Positions 16,437 to 25,047 of a DNA stretch of 64,000 nucleotides are shown here, one piece after another (the first letter of the stretch is position 1; the number at the start of each line of letters is the position of its first letter). The stretch spans positions 3,223,292-3,287,291 of the forward strand of contig OZ248539.1 of assembly GCA_965234685.1 (NCBI GenBank), in the 5' to 3' direction. The stretch comes from Fimbriimonas planktonicus (GTDB lineage Bacteria; Armatimonadota; Fimbriimonadia; Fimbriimonadales; Fimbriimonadaceae). Under the pieces are notes generated by a model. That model saw nothing but the letters and a program-made list of their open reading frames with translations, was not told the DNA's origin and ran no database searches. A program made the position numbers and the translations under genes.

Positions 16437-18023
16437 CTACGGAGTGAGCTTGACAAGCTCGATGTAGTTGACGCCGGGCCGAGAGGTTCCGTAGCTCACC
16501 TTATCCACGCAGCGCTGGATGATGAAGAGTCCCCAACCACCTTCTCGATAGATGTTCATGGACGGTTCGTCCACTTCACCCGGTGCGAAGCCTTCTCCGG
16601 TGTAAACGATCCGAACCCGGATGCCGTTGTTAAGACGCTCAGCTTCGATGTCGATCACTTCGTGCCCGGAATTTTCGTGCGCGTGCATGATGACGTTCGT
16701 AAGCGCCTCGTGCGTCGCAAGCTGCAGCTCATCAATCTCCTTCGCGTCCAAGTTGCAGTCGAGTCCGACGAAGCCAACAAACTGCCGCATTTCTGTGAGC
16801 GAACTGAGGTCGCTGCGGAAGCCTCGCTGGGTGGACTCCCATGGCTCGGCGGGTGAACCAACGCGCACAATCACGACGGTGAAGTCGTCGTCTAAGTCGA
16901 GGTCGGAAGTGTGACTTCGAATGGCTTCGCGAAGTCGATACATAAGCTCGCTGGGGCTTTCATGAGCGTGCTTGCCAAGCAATTCTACGAGTCTGTCCGA
17001 GCCGAAGAAATCGCCGTCGCTGGCCCGAGCGTCCGTCACGCCATCGGAATAGAAGCAGAAGACGTCTCCATCTTCAAAGGGAACTTCGAACTGGCCGTAG
17101 GTTTCCTCTGGAACAAAGCCGATGGGGAAATTGCCGCCGCTTAGCTCGTGGGTTTTCTGGTCCTTAGCAACCCAGTGCAAGACTTTGGTGTGTCCGCAGT
17201 CGACGAAGGTTGCAATCTTCTTTTCGCTATCAAGCCGAGCGTATTCGAGCGTCACAAACGCGTTTAGCCGAATGAGTTCCCGAGCAAGGGTGCTGTGTGC
17301 GGTCTGAACAACGTCGCGCGGCGAGGGTAAGCGCCCGTCCCCGGTATCCGAAAGGAGTCGGCTGATGCTGCGTAGGAGAGTGTTCTTGGTTCCAGCACCG
17401 ATGAGGGCGGCAGGAATACCTTTGCCCATTGCGTCGCCAACGAAGACATCGACGACCGTCGAGCGGTGAACAAAGAAGTCGAAGAAGTCGCCATCAATCG
17501 CGGTTGAAGGCAAGTTCATCGCGGCAAACTCAAAAGCCGTCGCGCCTTCGGGCGGACGCGCCATCAGCAACGAGCGCTGAATATTCGCACCAATTTCAAT
17601 TTCTTGCCGGCGCTTTTCCTCGATGCGCTGTTTGGCATCCCGAAGCTCGGTTTCCATCCGCAAGATTCGGCGTGCAACGCCAAGGCGCGCACTGAGCTCG
17701 GCGCGGTCAAAGGGCTTCGTGATGAAGTCGTCCGCACCGGCGGTGAGGCCGGTAAGTCGATCGGTCTTTTCGAATTTTGAGGTGAGAAGGATGACGTAGG
17801 TGTACGCCTCGACATTCGCCCGGCGAATACGCTGGCAGAGTTCAATTCCGTCAACTTCTGGCATGACCCAGTCGGCAATGACGATTGAGTAGTGCCGGGC
17901 TTCGAGCATCTCCCAGGCTTGGCGCCCATCGACGGCTACGTCGACGTCATAGTCCAAGGCCCGCAAGGTGCGGTCCAGAACCATGCGGGAGACTTGCTCA
18001 TCGTCCGCAATGAGAATTTTCAT
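16437..18023 (-). CDS. Receiver-SpoIIE phosphatase-HATPase fusion (partner-switching regulator)
   Basis: 528 aa, three signalling domains in one chain. Residues 1-120 are a response-regulator receiver with phospho-acceptor Asp51 in IADWVMPEVDG and the conserved Lys in TKPFD. After a short coiled coil (about 120-150), residues 160-385 form a PP2C-type SpoIIE/RsbU phosphatase with metal-binding Asp in IDGDFFDFF, GDAMGKGIPAAL and YSDGVTDARA. Residues 395-525 are an RsbW-like HATPase anti-sigma kinase domain (ATHEALTNVIMHAHE, GGWGLFIIQR). A phosphatase and an opposing kinase are thus linked, both acting on an STAS protein. The gene follows the STAS gene by seven bases in one operon. No sigma factor is encoded nearby, so the final target is unknown. 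Confidence 0.9.
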   Translation of the reverse strand: MKILIADDEQVSRMVLDRTLRALDYDVDVAVDGRQAWEMLEARHYSIVIADWVMPEVDGIELCQRIRRANVEAYTYVILLTSKFEKTDRLTGLTAGADDFITKPFDRAELSARLGVARRILRMETELRDAKQRIEEKRRQEIEIGANIQRSLLMARPPEGATAFEFAAMNLPSTAIDGDFFDFFVHRSTVVDVFVGDAMGKGIPAALIGAGTKNTLLRSISRLLSDTGDGRLPSPRDVVQTAHSTLARELIRLNAFVTLEYARLDSEKKIATFVDCGHTKVLHWVAKDQKTHELSGGNFPIGFVPEETYGQFEVPFEDGDVFCFYSDGVTDARASDGDFFGSDRLVELLGKHAHESPSELMYRLREAIRSHTSDLDLDDDFTVVIVRVGSPAEPWESTQRGFRSDLSSLTEMRQFVGFVGLDCNLDAKEIDELQLATHEALTNVIMHAHENSGHEVIDIEAERLNNGIRVRIVYTGEGFAPGEVDEPSMNIYREGGWGLFIIQRCVDKVSYGTSRPGVNYIELVKLTP

Positions 18024-18030
18024 GCGGGCG

Positions 18031-18378
18031 TTACGAGCGGAATGTTACGGCTGCATCTTCCTTGGTTGGAAAGATCTCGAACAAGCGGTCCATTCGAACA
18101 AGCTCAAACAGGCTCTTAACGTTGTCTGGCACTTCTGCCAGTTTTACGTCGCCGCCGTTGGCGTGAGCTTTTCGCAAGCAGGAGAGTAGGGCGCCGATAC
18201 CTGACGAGTCAACAAACTTCAGATCTTTGAGCACAAAGACAAAGAACTTCTCGCTGTCAAACATCGTGGCCGTGTCGTGTCGGAACCGTTGCACGTTCGA
18301 AGCATCCAGGGCCTGGCCGCTCAAATACACCGTGACAATTCCACCGTCCTTGTGGCTCGTAATTTGTACGCTATTCAT
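18031..18378 (-). CDS. STAS-domain anti-sigma factor antagonist
   Basis: 115-aa RsbV/SpoIIAA-like protein. The phosphorylatable Ser lies in FVDSSGIGALL (Ser58/59). When dephosphorylated, such proteins bind the HATPase anti-sigma protein and free its target. It is the first gene of the operon with the receiver-phosphatase-HATPase protein, which probably both phosphorylates and dephosphorylates it. TACAAT lies ten bases before the ATG at 18378, and a CTAGG sequence could serve as a weak ribosome-binding site. The divergent gene is a LuxR-type regulator. Confidence 0.88.
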   Translation of the reverse strand: MNSVQITSHKDGGIVTVYLSGQALDASNVQRFRHDTATMFDSEKFFVFVLKDLKFVDSSGIGALLSCLRKAHANGGDVKLAEVPDNVKSLFELVRMDRLFEIFPTKEDAAVTFRS

Positions 18379-18490
18379 CCTAGACTCAATTGTAGGGCAC
18401 GAAGCGCCAGAACTGTTGGGTACTGACGGATTTTTGCCTAAATTGCTGGCTTAAAGAAAATTCCTATTAGGTCCATAATGAGACTGCGCT

Positions 18491-19123
18491 ATGAACCCGG
18501 AATCAATCCAAGAACAAGGTAAGAGCCGGCAAGACCAAATCTTGTTGCTTGCGGCCGAAGGCATGACCGACAAGGAAATCGCCGCCAGATTGAATCTGAG
18601 CCCCGAAACGGTTGGTACCTACTGGCGCCGCATTCTGAGCAAATATTCTGCGGCCAGCCGAACCGAAGTTGTGGCCAAGGTTGTTCGGTTGCAGGCTGAG
18701 GCCTCAATTGATGAGATTTCTGAACTGAATGAGTGTCTTCGGGAAGTCACAGACCACCTGCTTTTGGAGTTGAGCGGACGTCAGCACCCAAGCGAATCAG
18801 AGACGTTGCGATTCGCCCTGATTGCGCTCCAGCACCTGCAAACCCGCGTGGTCGTTCTCGATGCGGAAGGTTTCCCGCGATATACCAACCGGGAATCCGG
18901 AATTGTCTTCACCGATCCATTTGAGTGGCAAGTTGCCGCGACCGACCAAGACGCTTTGCGAGAGGCCATGTCTGGTGCACTCAGCCAGAACCAATCTTCG
19001 ACGATTTCGTTAAGATTTAGCGCCGTTCCCGAGGAAGGTTGGGATGTGCTTGTGAGGCCAATCGAAGTTGAAGAAGAGCAGTTCGTGATGCTCGAGCTTG
19101 TCCCGGAAACACGTCGTACCTGA
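18491..19123 (+). CDS. LuxR-type HTH regulator with C-terminal PAS-like domain
   Basis: 210 aa. A GerE/LuxR helix-turn-helix is at residues 13-65 (ILLLAAEGMTDKEIAARLNL, then SPETVGTYWRRI). After a helical linker, about 105-205 look like a degenerate PAS domain (VVVLDAEGFPRYTNRES, then the YTNRESG-type turn). The order is reversed compared with most LuxR regulators, which carry the HTH at the C-terminus. It is divergent from the STAS/phosphatase operon, with which it may share regulation. CATAAT lies 11 bases before the ATG. Target genes and any PAS ligand are unknown. Confidence 0.8.
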   Translation: MNPESIQEQGKSRQDQILLLAAEGMTDKEIAARLNLSPETVGTYWRRILSKYSAASRTEVVAKVVRLQAEASIDEISELNECLREVTDHLLLELSGRQHPSESETLRFALIALQHLQTRVVVLDAEGFPRYTNRESGIVFTDPFEWQVAATDQDALREAMSGALSQNQSSTISLRFSAVPEEGWDVLVRPIEVEEEQFVMLELVPETRRT

Positions 19124-19203
19124 AACGTGCGACCGGAAAGGGGGTGAGATCAGGTCTATAGTTTCCACAACGGGTTGCGAAACTTGGTTGTGGGTGCTTT
19201 AGC

Positions 19204-19974
19204 TTGAAGACGGTCAATATATTTATCACTGGATTACTTGTCGTCGGTTTGACGACAGTGGCAAGCGCCCAGAAAATGGAACAGGGTGCGTTTCTTAACA
19301 AGCCCGTTTTCTCCACTAAAGAGTTGCTGAAGCAGGTCGACCAAGATCCCTTGGTCGCGAAGCGATTCTCAAAGCACTTCATGATGGATAAGAACCAGTT
19401 GAAGCGAGTCTTCAGCGGCCTTACCCTCAAGCCCCTTCCGGTCACCCGTCGCTACGAGGTCTATAACGTTGACTCGAAGCTGAAGGTTGGGAAGAAAAAG
19501 CTCCTCTTCAAGAAAGGGACCCTAGCCTTTGTCGATCGAACCGGCAAGCCCATCTTGAAGCGTTCATGCGGCAACCCAATGGCGGTTGTTCCTCCCGTCG
19601 GTCTCACTGCAGGGATCACCACGGAGATCAAACCGGTCGAACTCGCGACGGTTGCTCCTGAAGAAGTTTACGCATCGGCGACTGAGCCGGAAATGAGCAT
19701 CATCGATACGGCCATCACGCCGGACCTCCCGGCGATTGAGACCGCGGAGGAAGTGACAAGCGTCACCGAATCGATGATCGAACCTGCAGCAGCACCCATC
19801 ATTCCGGTTGCCGCCGCCGCTGGACTTTCTCCATGGCTCGGAATCTTGGCGATTCCGCCACTGATCATCCGCCCAGGTGGCGGCGGTGGAAACCGACCAC
19901 CAGTTCCAGAACCATCATCATTGTTGGTCTTGGCCGGAGCGGCTGCCTTCATTCGGCGACGAAAGAAAGCCTGA
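19204..19974 (+). CDS. PEP-CTERM secreted protein
   Basis: 256 aa with a signal peptide (about 1-22, ending ASA), a Lys-rich domain to about 115, a low-complexity Glu/Thr/Ala/Pro region (about 130-205), a Gly/Pro linker, and a C-terminal sorting tail. The tail has the PEP motif in VPEPSS, a hydrophobic helix and the basic end RRRKK. Such tails are processed by exosortase in the membrane. No exosortase gene is in the window. The start is TTG at 19204, because no ATG or GTG precedes the signal peptide. TATAGT at 19156-19161 is a likely -10 box. The last 57 bases overlap the convergent aldolase-like gene. Confidence 0.8.
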   Translation: MKTVNIFITGLLVVGLTTVASAQKMEQGAFLNKPVFSTKELLKQVDQDPLVAKRFSKHFMMDKNQLKRVFSGLTLKPLPVTRRYEVYNVDSKLKVGKKKLLFKKGTLAFVDRTGKPILKRSCGNPMAVVPPVGLTAGITTEIKPVELATVAPEEVYASATEPEMSIIDTAITPDLPAIETAEEVTSVTESMIEPAAAPIIPVAAAAGLSPWLGILAIPPLIIRPGGGGGNRPPVPEPSSLLVLAGAAAFIRRRKKA

Positions 19975-20715
19975 AGCGCCCCAAAGCATTCGCTGGCGGT
20001 AGTGCTCGTCCGGCCGGACGTGAATCCGGTCGATCTCTGTTCTTGACAAGGGCTTAGAAATCGCGGCGCTCAGGTGCCTCGCCCTCACTGCCTTTACTGT
20101 CATTCGCGTAGCAGCCATGGCTTGCGCTCCCGTCTCGCCGAGCGTGATGATTCCATGATTCTGGAGTGCGATGACTTTCGGAACTTCCCCTTCCGATTCG
20201 ATAAAGGCCGTCACTCGTTCCGCAATCCGTTTTGCGAGGATCAGGCCCGGATCTTCATAGGGCACCCACACGGCTTTTCGCCCGCAGCAAACAATTTCGT
20301 CCGGAAAGATGCGCTCTTCGATCCATGCCGGAGCAGTTGTCTGGCAGAGGTCGCCCAGGCAATCCGTCGGGTGCGTGTGGATGACGACATTCACGTTTGC
20401 AAGCTGTAGCAGCCACGCGTGCATAAAAGTTTCGACCGATGGTCTGGACCCATTTCTTGCCAGGCTAGCCTCTTCTAAGAGGGCCTTGACCTCGGAGTCC
20501 TGGAGCCTTTGGTCAAGTGCCCGCAGGATCGGTTCAAAGGCAACTTGAACGAATCCTCGCCCGGAGATCTCGTGAAGGGATTGGCCGCTTGCTTTGACCC
20601 AAAAACTGGCGGCATCGGCTCGGATGCTGGTGTTGCCTTCTGCAAGAATCACGAGGTCTGCCTCGGGACGACCTACTTGCTGGGAAAGTGATACGAAGTC
20701 CTGCGGAGGATGCAC
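19918..20715 (-). CDS. Class II aldolase/adducin family protein
   Basis: 265-aa zinc-dependent aldolase-fold protein. Family motifs are EGNTSIRAD near residue 27, the metal-binding HTHP in VVIHTHPTDCLG, and a third His in LQNHGIITLG. Relatives include fuculose- and ribulose-phosphate aldolases and the aldolase half of RhaD-like enzymes. The substrate cannot be assigned. GTG at 20715 is the only start before the first motif. The C-terminal 18 residues are encoded opposite the PEP-CTERM sorting tail, an unusually long convergent overlap here. The last 20 residues look non-conserved and the frame may have drifted past an older stop. Confidence 0.8.
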   Translation of the reverse strand: MHPPQDFVSLSQQVGRPEADLVILAEGNTSIRADAASFWVKASGQSLHEISGRGFVQVAFEPILRALDQRLQDSEVKALLEEASLARNGSRPSVETFMHAWLLQLANVNVVIHTHPTDCLGDLCQTTAPAWIEERIFPDEIVCCGRKAVWVPYEDPGLILAKRIAERVTAFIESEGEVPKVIALQNHGIITLGETGAQAMAATRMTVKAVRARHLSAAISKPLSRTEIDRIHVRPDEHYRQRMLWGASGFLSSPNEGSRSGQDQQ

Positions 20716-20761
20716 GTGATATTTTGGCCGCTAAATTCCGGGGCTTGGCGCAAAATGCTTT

Positions 20762-22405
20762 ATGCTCTCGCGCAAAGACCTGTTCCGCGCTTCTCTCTTC
20801 GCCTCTCTCGGCTCTGTGATCCCGGCTGCTAGCGCTGGCGCCCTGGGGCTCGCTGATGGCGCGCAAGCCTCGGAGATCACGCTTGACGATCTTAAGGCTG
20901 CAGAAAAGATTGCCGGCATCTCGTTCACGGATGAGGAGCGAAAGGCTCTCCTAAACGACGTTAAGCAGCAAGTCAAGCTGTTTGAAGGGGTGCGAGCGCA
21001 GCTTGGGGCAGCCCAAGTCACACCGGGCATTCACTTTGCGACGATTGCGGGTGGCACGATCCCAGGGAGCAAGTCTCGCGTGCAGACTTCGGCCAGCAAG
21101 ACTCCGGCGCTGAATTCGCTGACCGAGGAAGATATCGCGTTCCTGAGCACCCGAGAGCAGGGCAAAATGATTCGAGATCGCAAGATCACTTCGGTCGAGC
21201 TGACGCGGATTTATCTCAATCGGCTCAAGCTCTATGGGCCAAAACTGGAGTGCGTGGTGACGCTCACGGAGGAGCTGGCGCTCACCCAAGCGAAGCAAGC
21301 AGATGACGAGATCGCAAAGGGTAAGTACCGCGGTCCACTGCACGGCATTCCCTATGGAATCAAGGACTTGTTTGCCACCAAAGGCATCAAAACGAGCTGG
21401 GGGGCGGCCCCGTACCAGAACCAGGTGCTCGACTACGATGCCGTGGTCGTACAGAAGCTCCGCGAGGCTGGTGCCGTTCTGTGCGCAAAGCTGACCCTCG
21501 GCGCGCTGGCGCTGGGCGATGTTTGGTACGGCGGGGTCACCAAGAACCCTTGGAACCTCAAGCAGGGCTCTAGCGGGTCGAGCGCCGGAAGCTGCGCGGC
21601 GACGGCGGCAGGACTGGTGAGCTTTGCCATAGGAACGGAAACGCTGGGCAGCATCTGTTCGCCGAGTCTTCGTTGTCGGACCACCGGACTGAGGCCAACG
21701 TTCGGTCGCGTCAGTCGAACCGGGGCGATGGAACTGGCTTACACGATGGACAAGGTCGGTCCGATCTGCCGCGAGGTGGAGGACTGTGCGCTCGTGTTTG
21801 CTTCGATCATCGGTGCGGATGCCGGCGATCCGGCGACGGTTGATCGACCGTTCAACTATCGGCCAATAAAGGACCTGAAGGGCATCAAGATTGGATATAC
21901 GAGCGATCTGAAGCCAGAGGATCCTTTCCTCATGAACTTAGCTGAGTTGGGGGCGACGATTCGACCGGTGAAATTTGCGGCTTACGATCCGGGGCTGCTG
22001 ACGATTTTGGATGTCGAATGCGGCTCGGCGTTTGACGAGTTGACGCGAAGTCCGCGGCTGAACGATCTGAAGAACTCACCGTGGCCCGCCACGTTCCGCG
22101 CCGCGCGATATGTTCCGGCGGTGGAGTATCTGCAGGCCCAGCGGATTCGGGCGAACCTCATGCGAACGTTTGAATCAGAGTTTGGCGATCTGGATGCGTT
22201 CGTCGGGAACGGCATCGGGCAGACGATTGTGCACGTCAACCTGACCGGGCACCCACAGATCATGATCCCGCAGGGAGACGATGGGAAGGGGAACAGCCTT
22301 GGCAAGTGCATCATCGGGCGGCTGTTCAAAGAAGATCGCCTCTTGCAGATTGCCAAATTGGCGCAAGAGGCGACTGATTTCCACCGAAAGCGACCGACCC
22401 TCTAA
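20762..22405 (+). CDS. Exported amidase-signature hydrolase
   Basis: 547-aa amidase-signature enzyme hydrolysing an amide of unknown identity. The Ser-cisSer-Lys triad is intact: Lys201 in YGIKDLF, Ser273 in the SSGSSAGS stretch, and Ser297 in TETLGSIC. The first 25 residues (SRKDLF, hydrophobic stretch, PAASA) form a signal peptide of Tat-like appearance with an Arg-Lys pair rather than twin Arg. Residues 35-120 are an extra N-terminal domain absent from GatA. It is clearly distinct from the true GatA at 29908-31359, since it lacks the tight gatC linkage and carries a secretion signal. Confidence 0.85.
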   Translation: MLSRKDLFRASLFASLGSVIPAASAGALGLADGAQASEITLDDLKAAEKIAGISFTDEERKALLNDVKQQVKLFEGVRAQLGAAQVTPGIHFATIAGGTIPGSKSRVQTSASKTPALNSLTEEDIAFLSTREQGKMIRDRKITSVELTRIYLNRLKLYGPKLECVVTLTEELALTQAKQADDEIAKGKYRGPLHGIPYGIKDLFATKGIKTSWGAAPYQNQVLDYDAVVVQKLREAGAVLCAKLTLGALALGDVWYGGVTKNPWNLKQGSSGSSAGSCAATAAGLVSFAIGTETLGSICSPSLRCRTTGLRPTFGRVSRTGAMELAYTMDKVGPICREVEDCALVFASIIGADAGDPATVDRPFNYRPIKDLKGIKIGYTSDLKPEDPFLMNLAELGATIRPVKFAAYDPGLLTILDVECGSAFDELTRSPRLNDLKNSPWPATFRAARYVPAVEYLQAQRIRANLMRTFESEFGDLDAFVGNGIGQTIVHVNLTGHPQIMIPQGDDGKGNSLGKCIIGRLFKEDRLLQIAKLAQEATDFHRKRPTL

Positions 22406-22416
22406 GGGTAGGCAGC

Positions 22417-23994
22417 CTAGCGATGAGCGAGTCGGAGGGCGGCGCTTCCGGCTCGCTTGAGGCGATCCAGAATCTCGAGGATGTAGTCGTCCTCGTGATC
22501 ATGATCGTGGCCATGATCTTCATTCCAGAAGTGCGGGTCGCCGTACATTCGGTCGGAACCCATAGCGAGCGCGTGGTTCAGGGCTACCGTGCCGGAACCA
22601 GGCTGGCGGACCGGGAATCGCGCGAGCTTCTCGTCGATGGTCGCAAGGTGGTAGGCCACAACTGCGTGGTTTGTGGAGCTCTGGACCATGTACTCCGGAA
22701 TGGCTTGCTCGTAGCGGTCGTTCTGGGTGTGCCAAACGAAGCTATAGTTTGCGCGGCCAGACTCCTTGGTGAAGTACGCAGGAACGCCAACCTGGGCGAA
22801 GGAAGCGTGGTCGCTGGAACCACCGCCCGACGGAGCGGCCACGGTGTCAAATGCCATCGGTAGCTCTGGGAACGCCGCGACGGTTGGGGCAAACGCAGCT
22901 TCGAGAATCGACTTCTGCGATGCAAGGCCGACGTAGCCACCCTGGTAGTTGGTGCCGCCATCGTCGTTCAGAACGGCGACGATGTTGTCCATGCTCGCCT
23001 TGTTTCGATCGACGTAGCTTCGAGAGCCAAGGAGGCCCTGCTCTTCGCCGCTCCAAAGGATAAATCGAATCGTTCGTCGTGGCTTGACGCCGGAAGCAGC
23101 AAGAATTCTGGCGGCTTCGATGGTCGCTACCGATCCGGTTCCGTTGTCACATGCGCCTTGCGATCCGGGGGTGTTCCAAGAGTCCAGGTGGCCGCAAACG
23201 ATCACGACTTCGTCTTTCAGGTCGGTTCCAGGGAGTTCCGCAACCACGTTGTACTGCGGTACAGGACCCTTGATCCACTTGTTCTCAATATCAAACTCAA
23301 GAACCGGGTCTCGGCCGAGGTCGATGTTTCGAAGAATTCGTTCGTGATCCGACTTTCGGACAACGATCTCGGTGCGGGTTGGGCGCTTTTCAAAAGTCTT
23401 GTCGCGCCAGTTCCCGAACGAGGTGACGAGCTCGTTGCGAGAACCGCTGATTCGGGCGGCAATGCCGGCTTCGTCAAGGGCTTTGCTCACATCGGTCTCC
23501 GCGACCGGCGCACCGCGCATGGCAACGGGCTCGGGCATGATAATGAACGCGCCCTTTAGTTTCGGCTTCATCGCTTCAACTTCCGCGACGGTCTTTGGCA
23601 TGCGGTACGCGTTGCCTCGGACGAGTCCCTTCGTTCCCGGAGTCCAGCACGGGGTCGTGAAGACGAACTCGGACTCGAATGGGGCGACCATCTTGCCGAT
23701 CTGTCGCTCGCCACGTTCGAAGCCAACGGGAACCTCGCCCCACTTGTCGAGTGCGACGTTGCTCAAACCAAACTTTTTGAACTGGCCGACCGCCCAGGTC
23801 TGGGCTTTGGATAGGTTGGGTGACCCGGTAAGGCGGGGTCCAATATTGGTGAGTTCGCGCAATCGCTTCATGACTTGATTGCGCTCTTTGCCTTCTTTAA
23901 CGATGGCTTGAACGTCGGCAGGGGAAGGGCCGTTGCCAGCCCAAACGGCGGCGGCTCCTCCCATGAGTAGGAGGGCGGATAAGGTGCGCTTCAT
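22417..23994 (-). CDS. Secreted M28 family zinc peptidase
   Basis: 525 aa with a signal peptide (about 1-19), a protease-associated-like region at about 130-250, and an M28 catalytic domain at about 250-475. The metal and catalytic residues are all visible: His269 in CGHLDSW, Asp283 in CDNGTG, Glu317/318 in SGEEQG, Asp344 in NDDGG, His422 in WHTQND. It should be a di-zinc aminopeptidase or carboxypeptidase of the periplasm. Near the C-terminus (about 499-509) there is a dense His/Asp/Glu run (EDHGHDHDHEDD), a possible zinc-loading tail. GAGGA before the ATG is a ribosome-binding site. Confidence 0.88.
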   Translation of the reverse strand: MKRTLSALLLMGGAAAVWAGNGPSPADVQAIVKEGKERNQVMKRLRELTNIGPRLTGSPNLSKAQTWAVGQFKKFGLSNVALDKWGEVPVGFERGERQIGKMVAPFESEFVFTTPCWTPGTKGLVRGNAYRMPKTVAEVEAMKPKLKGAFIIMPEPVAMRGAPVAETDVSKALDEAGIAARISGSRNELVTSFGNWRDKTFEKRPTRTEIVVRKSDHERILRNIDLGRDPVLEFDIENKWIKGPVPQYNVVAELPGTDLKDEVVIVCGHLDSWNTPGSQGACDNGTGSVATIEAARILAASGVKPRRTIRFILWSGEEQGLLGSRSYVDRNKASMDNIVAVLNDDGGTNYQGGYVGLASQKSILEAAFAPTVAAFPELPMAFDTVAAPSGGGSSDHASFAQVGVPAYFTKESGRANYSFVWHTQNDRYEQAIPEYMVQSSTNHAVVAYHLATIDEKLARFPVRQPGSGTVALNHALAMGSDRMYGDPHFWNEDHGHDHDHEDDYILEILDRLKRAGSAALRLAHR

Positions 23995-24026
23995 AAGACA
24001 TCCTCAGAGTACGATAAGGAATTCCG

Positions 24027-24446
24027 ATGGACAAGTATTTTTTGCGGTTTATGTTGATGTTCGCAGTGCTTTTTGTACTTGCGGGTTGTTCAAACACCCA
24101 AGAATCTCCGCTCGCCGGAACTTGGAAAGTGGATGCAAAGCGGTCGCGGTTGGTTTCTGAACGGCCGTTTCCAGGCGTTGAAGAGCGGGTACAGAAGGCC
24201 GTTGGTGCCTACGGCCTTGAGCTTTCGAAGGATACAACCTTCGTCCTGAAGCAACCGGAGGGCCTTGGGCCTTCAACGGTCTCCGGGAACTGGACGTCGG
24301 ACGCGGAGAAGATTACGTTGACCGTTACGAATGGGCCACAGATCGAACTTAAGTTGGACCCGAAGGACAACTCTTGCACCTACCGCCAGCGATTGCCGTT
24401 TGGCGAGTTGGATGTGGTGCTTGTTAAGTCTCCTGCTACTAAGTAG
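24027..24446 (+). CDS. Putative lipoprotein
   Basis: 139-aa protein with a lipoprotein signal: hydrophobic stretch then LAGC, with Cys at about residue 21. The mature part is a small beta-rich domain beginning SPLAGTWKVDAKRS, reminiscent of lipocalin-like or META-type small beta barrels, but I assign no family. It is probably anchored in a membrane facing the periplasm. AAGGA lies six bases before the ATG. The gene is divergent from the M28 peptidase gene with a 32-base gap, and convergent with the GYF_2 paralogue. Confidence 0.7.
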   Translation: MDKYFLRFMLMFAVLFVLAGCSNTQESPLAGTWKVDAKRSRLVSERPFPGVEERVQKAVGAYGLELSKDTTFVLKQPEGLGPSTVSGNWTSDAEKITLTVTNGPQIELKLDPKDNSCTYRQRLPFGELDVVLVKSPATK

Positions 24447-24451
24447 AGTCG

Positions 24452-24982
24452 TTAGCGAATCACGCTCTGGAGGAGCCCGCCAGCCACGGCGCCACCGCAG
24501 ATCAGAACAAGGATCACGATGTTCACGATCTTCGCCGTCTTGCCTTGGGGATGGCCGAGGCTCTCGGCTTTGTTTGCGCAAATGATTCCGTAGATCGGAA
24601 GGAATCCGCAGCAAAGGAAACCAACCACGGCGCACATCCAAGCCTTGTTGAGCTCGCTTGTCGCTTCGGCGCTGATTCCACCGCCCATACCGGACATTCC
24701 GTAGTTACCTGGCTGATAGCTGTAGCCTCCCGGCTGGCCGACGTTTGGCTGGCCAATGTTGGGTCCGGCGGTCGGGTTGGCGTAAGTTCGCGCGGCTTGG
24801 GGACCGGGGGCGCCGGGGAAGTTGAGTCCGGGCACGGTCGAAGCCGGTCGTCGCTCCATAGTCTGAACTTCTTCTAAGATCGTATTGGGCTGAAGTCGCC
24901 CTTCCGCGATCCATGCATTCAGGGTGGCGAGGTCCGCCGGACCGTACTTGTTGCCATCATCTGCAATTACGAAGAAACCCAT
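24452..24982 (-). CDS. GYF_2 (DUF4339)-DUF4190 membrane protein, paralogue
   Basis: 176 aa. The N-terminal GYF_2 domain (about 1-48: FFVIADDGNKYGPADLATL, then WI) closely resembles that of the 3807-4313 protein. A long Gly/Pro/Tyr/Gln linker covers about 60-110, and two hydrophobic segments lie at about 118-140 and 152-172. The linker is itself proline-rich, the type of sequence a GYF domain could bind, so self- or cross-association of the two paralogues is conceivable. The ATG at 24982 has TAGAAT seven bases upstream, a leaderless layout. Function unknown. Confidence 0.75.
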   Translation of the reverse strand: MGFFVIADDGNKYGPADLATLNAWIAEGRLQPNTILEEVQTMERRPASTVPGLNFPGAPGPQAARTYANPTAGPNIGQPNVGQPGGYSYQPGNYGMSGMGGGISAEATSELNKAWMCAVVGFLCCGFLPIYGIICANKAESLGHPQGKTAKIVNIVILVLICGGAVAGGLLQSVIR

Positions 24983-24989
24983 CGCGCCT

Positions 24990-24995
24990 ATTCTA
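24990..24995 (-). promoter_or_regulatory. -10 box TAGAAT, leaderless layout
   Basis: TAGAAT on the minus strand ends seven bases before the ATG at 24982. Confidence 0.55.
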
Positions 24996-25047
24996 CGGCA
25001 TTAGGGTTCTTGGAATGGTCAGAATGCGTTGAAAGCGTTGGAAGTCC

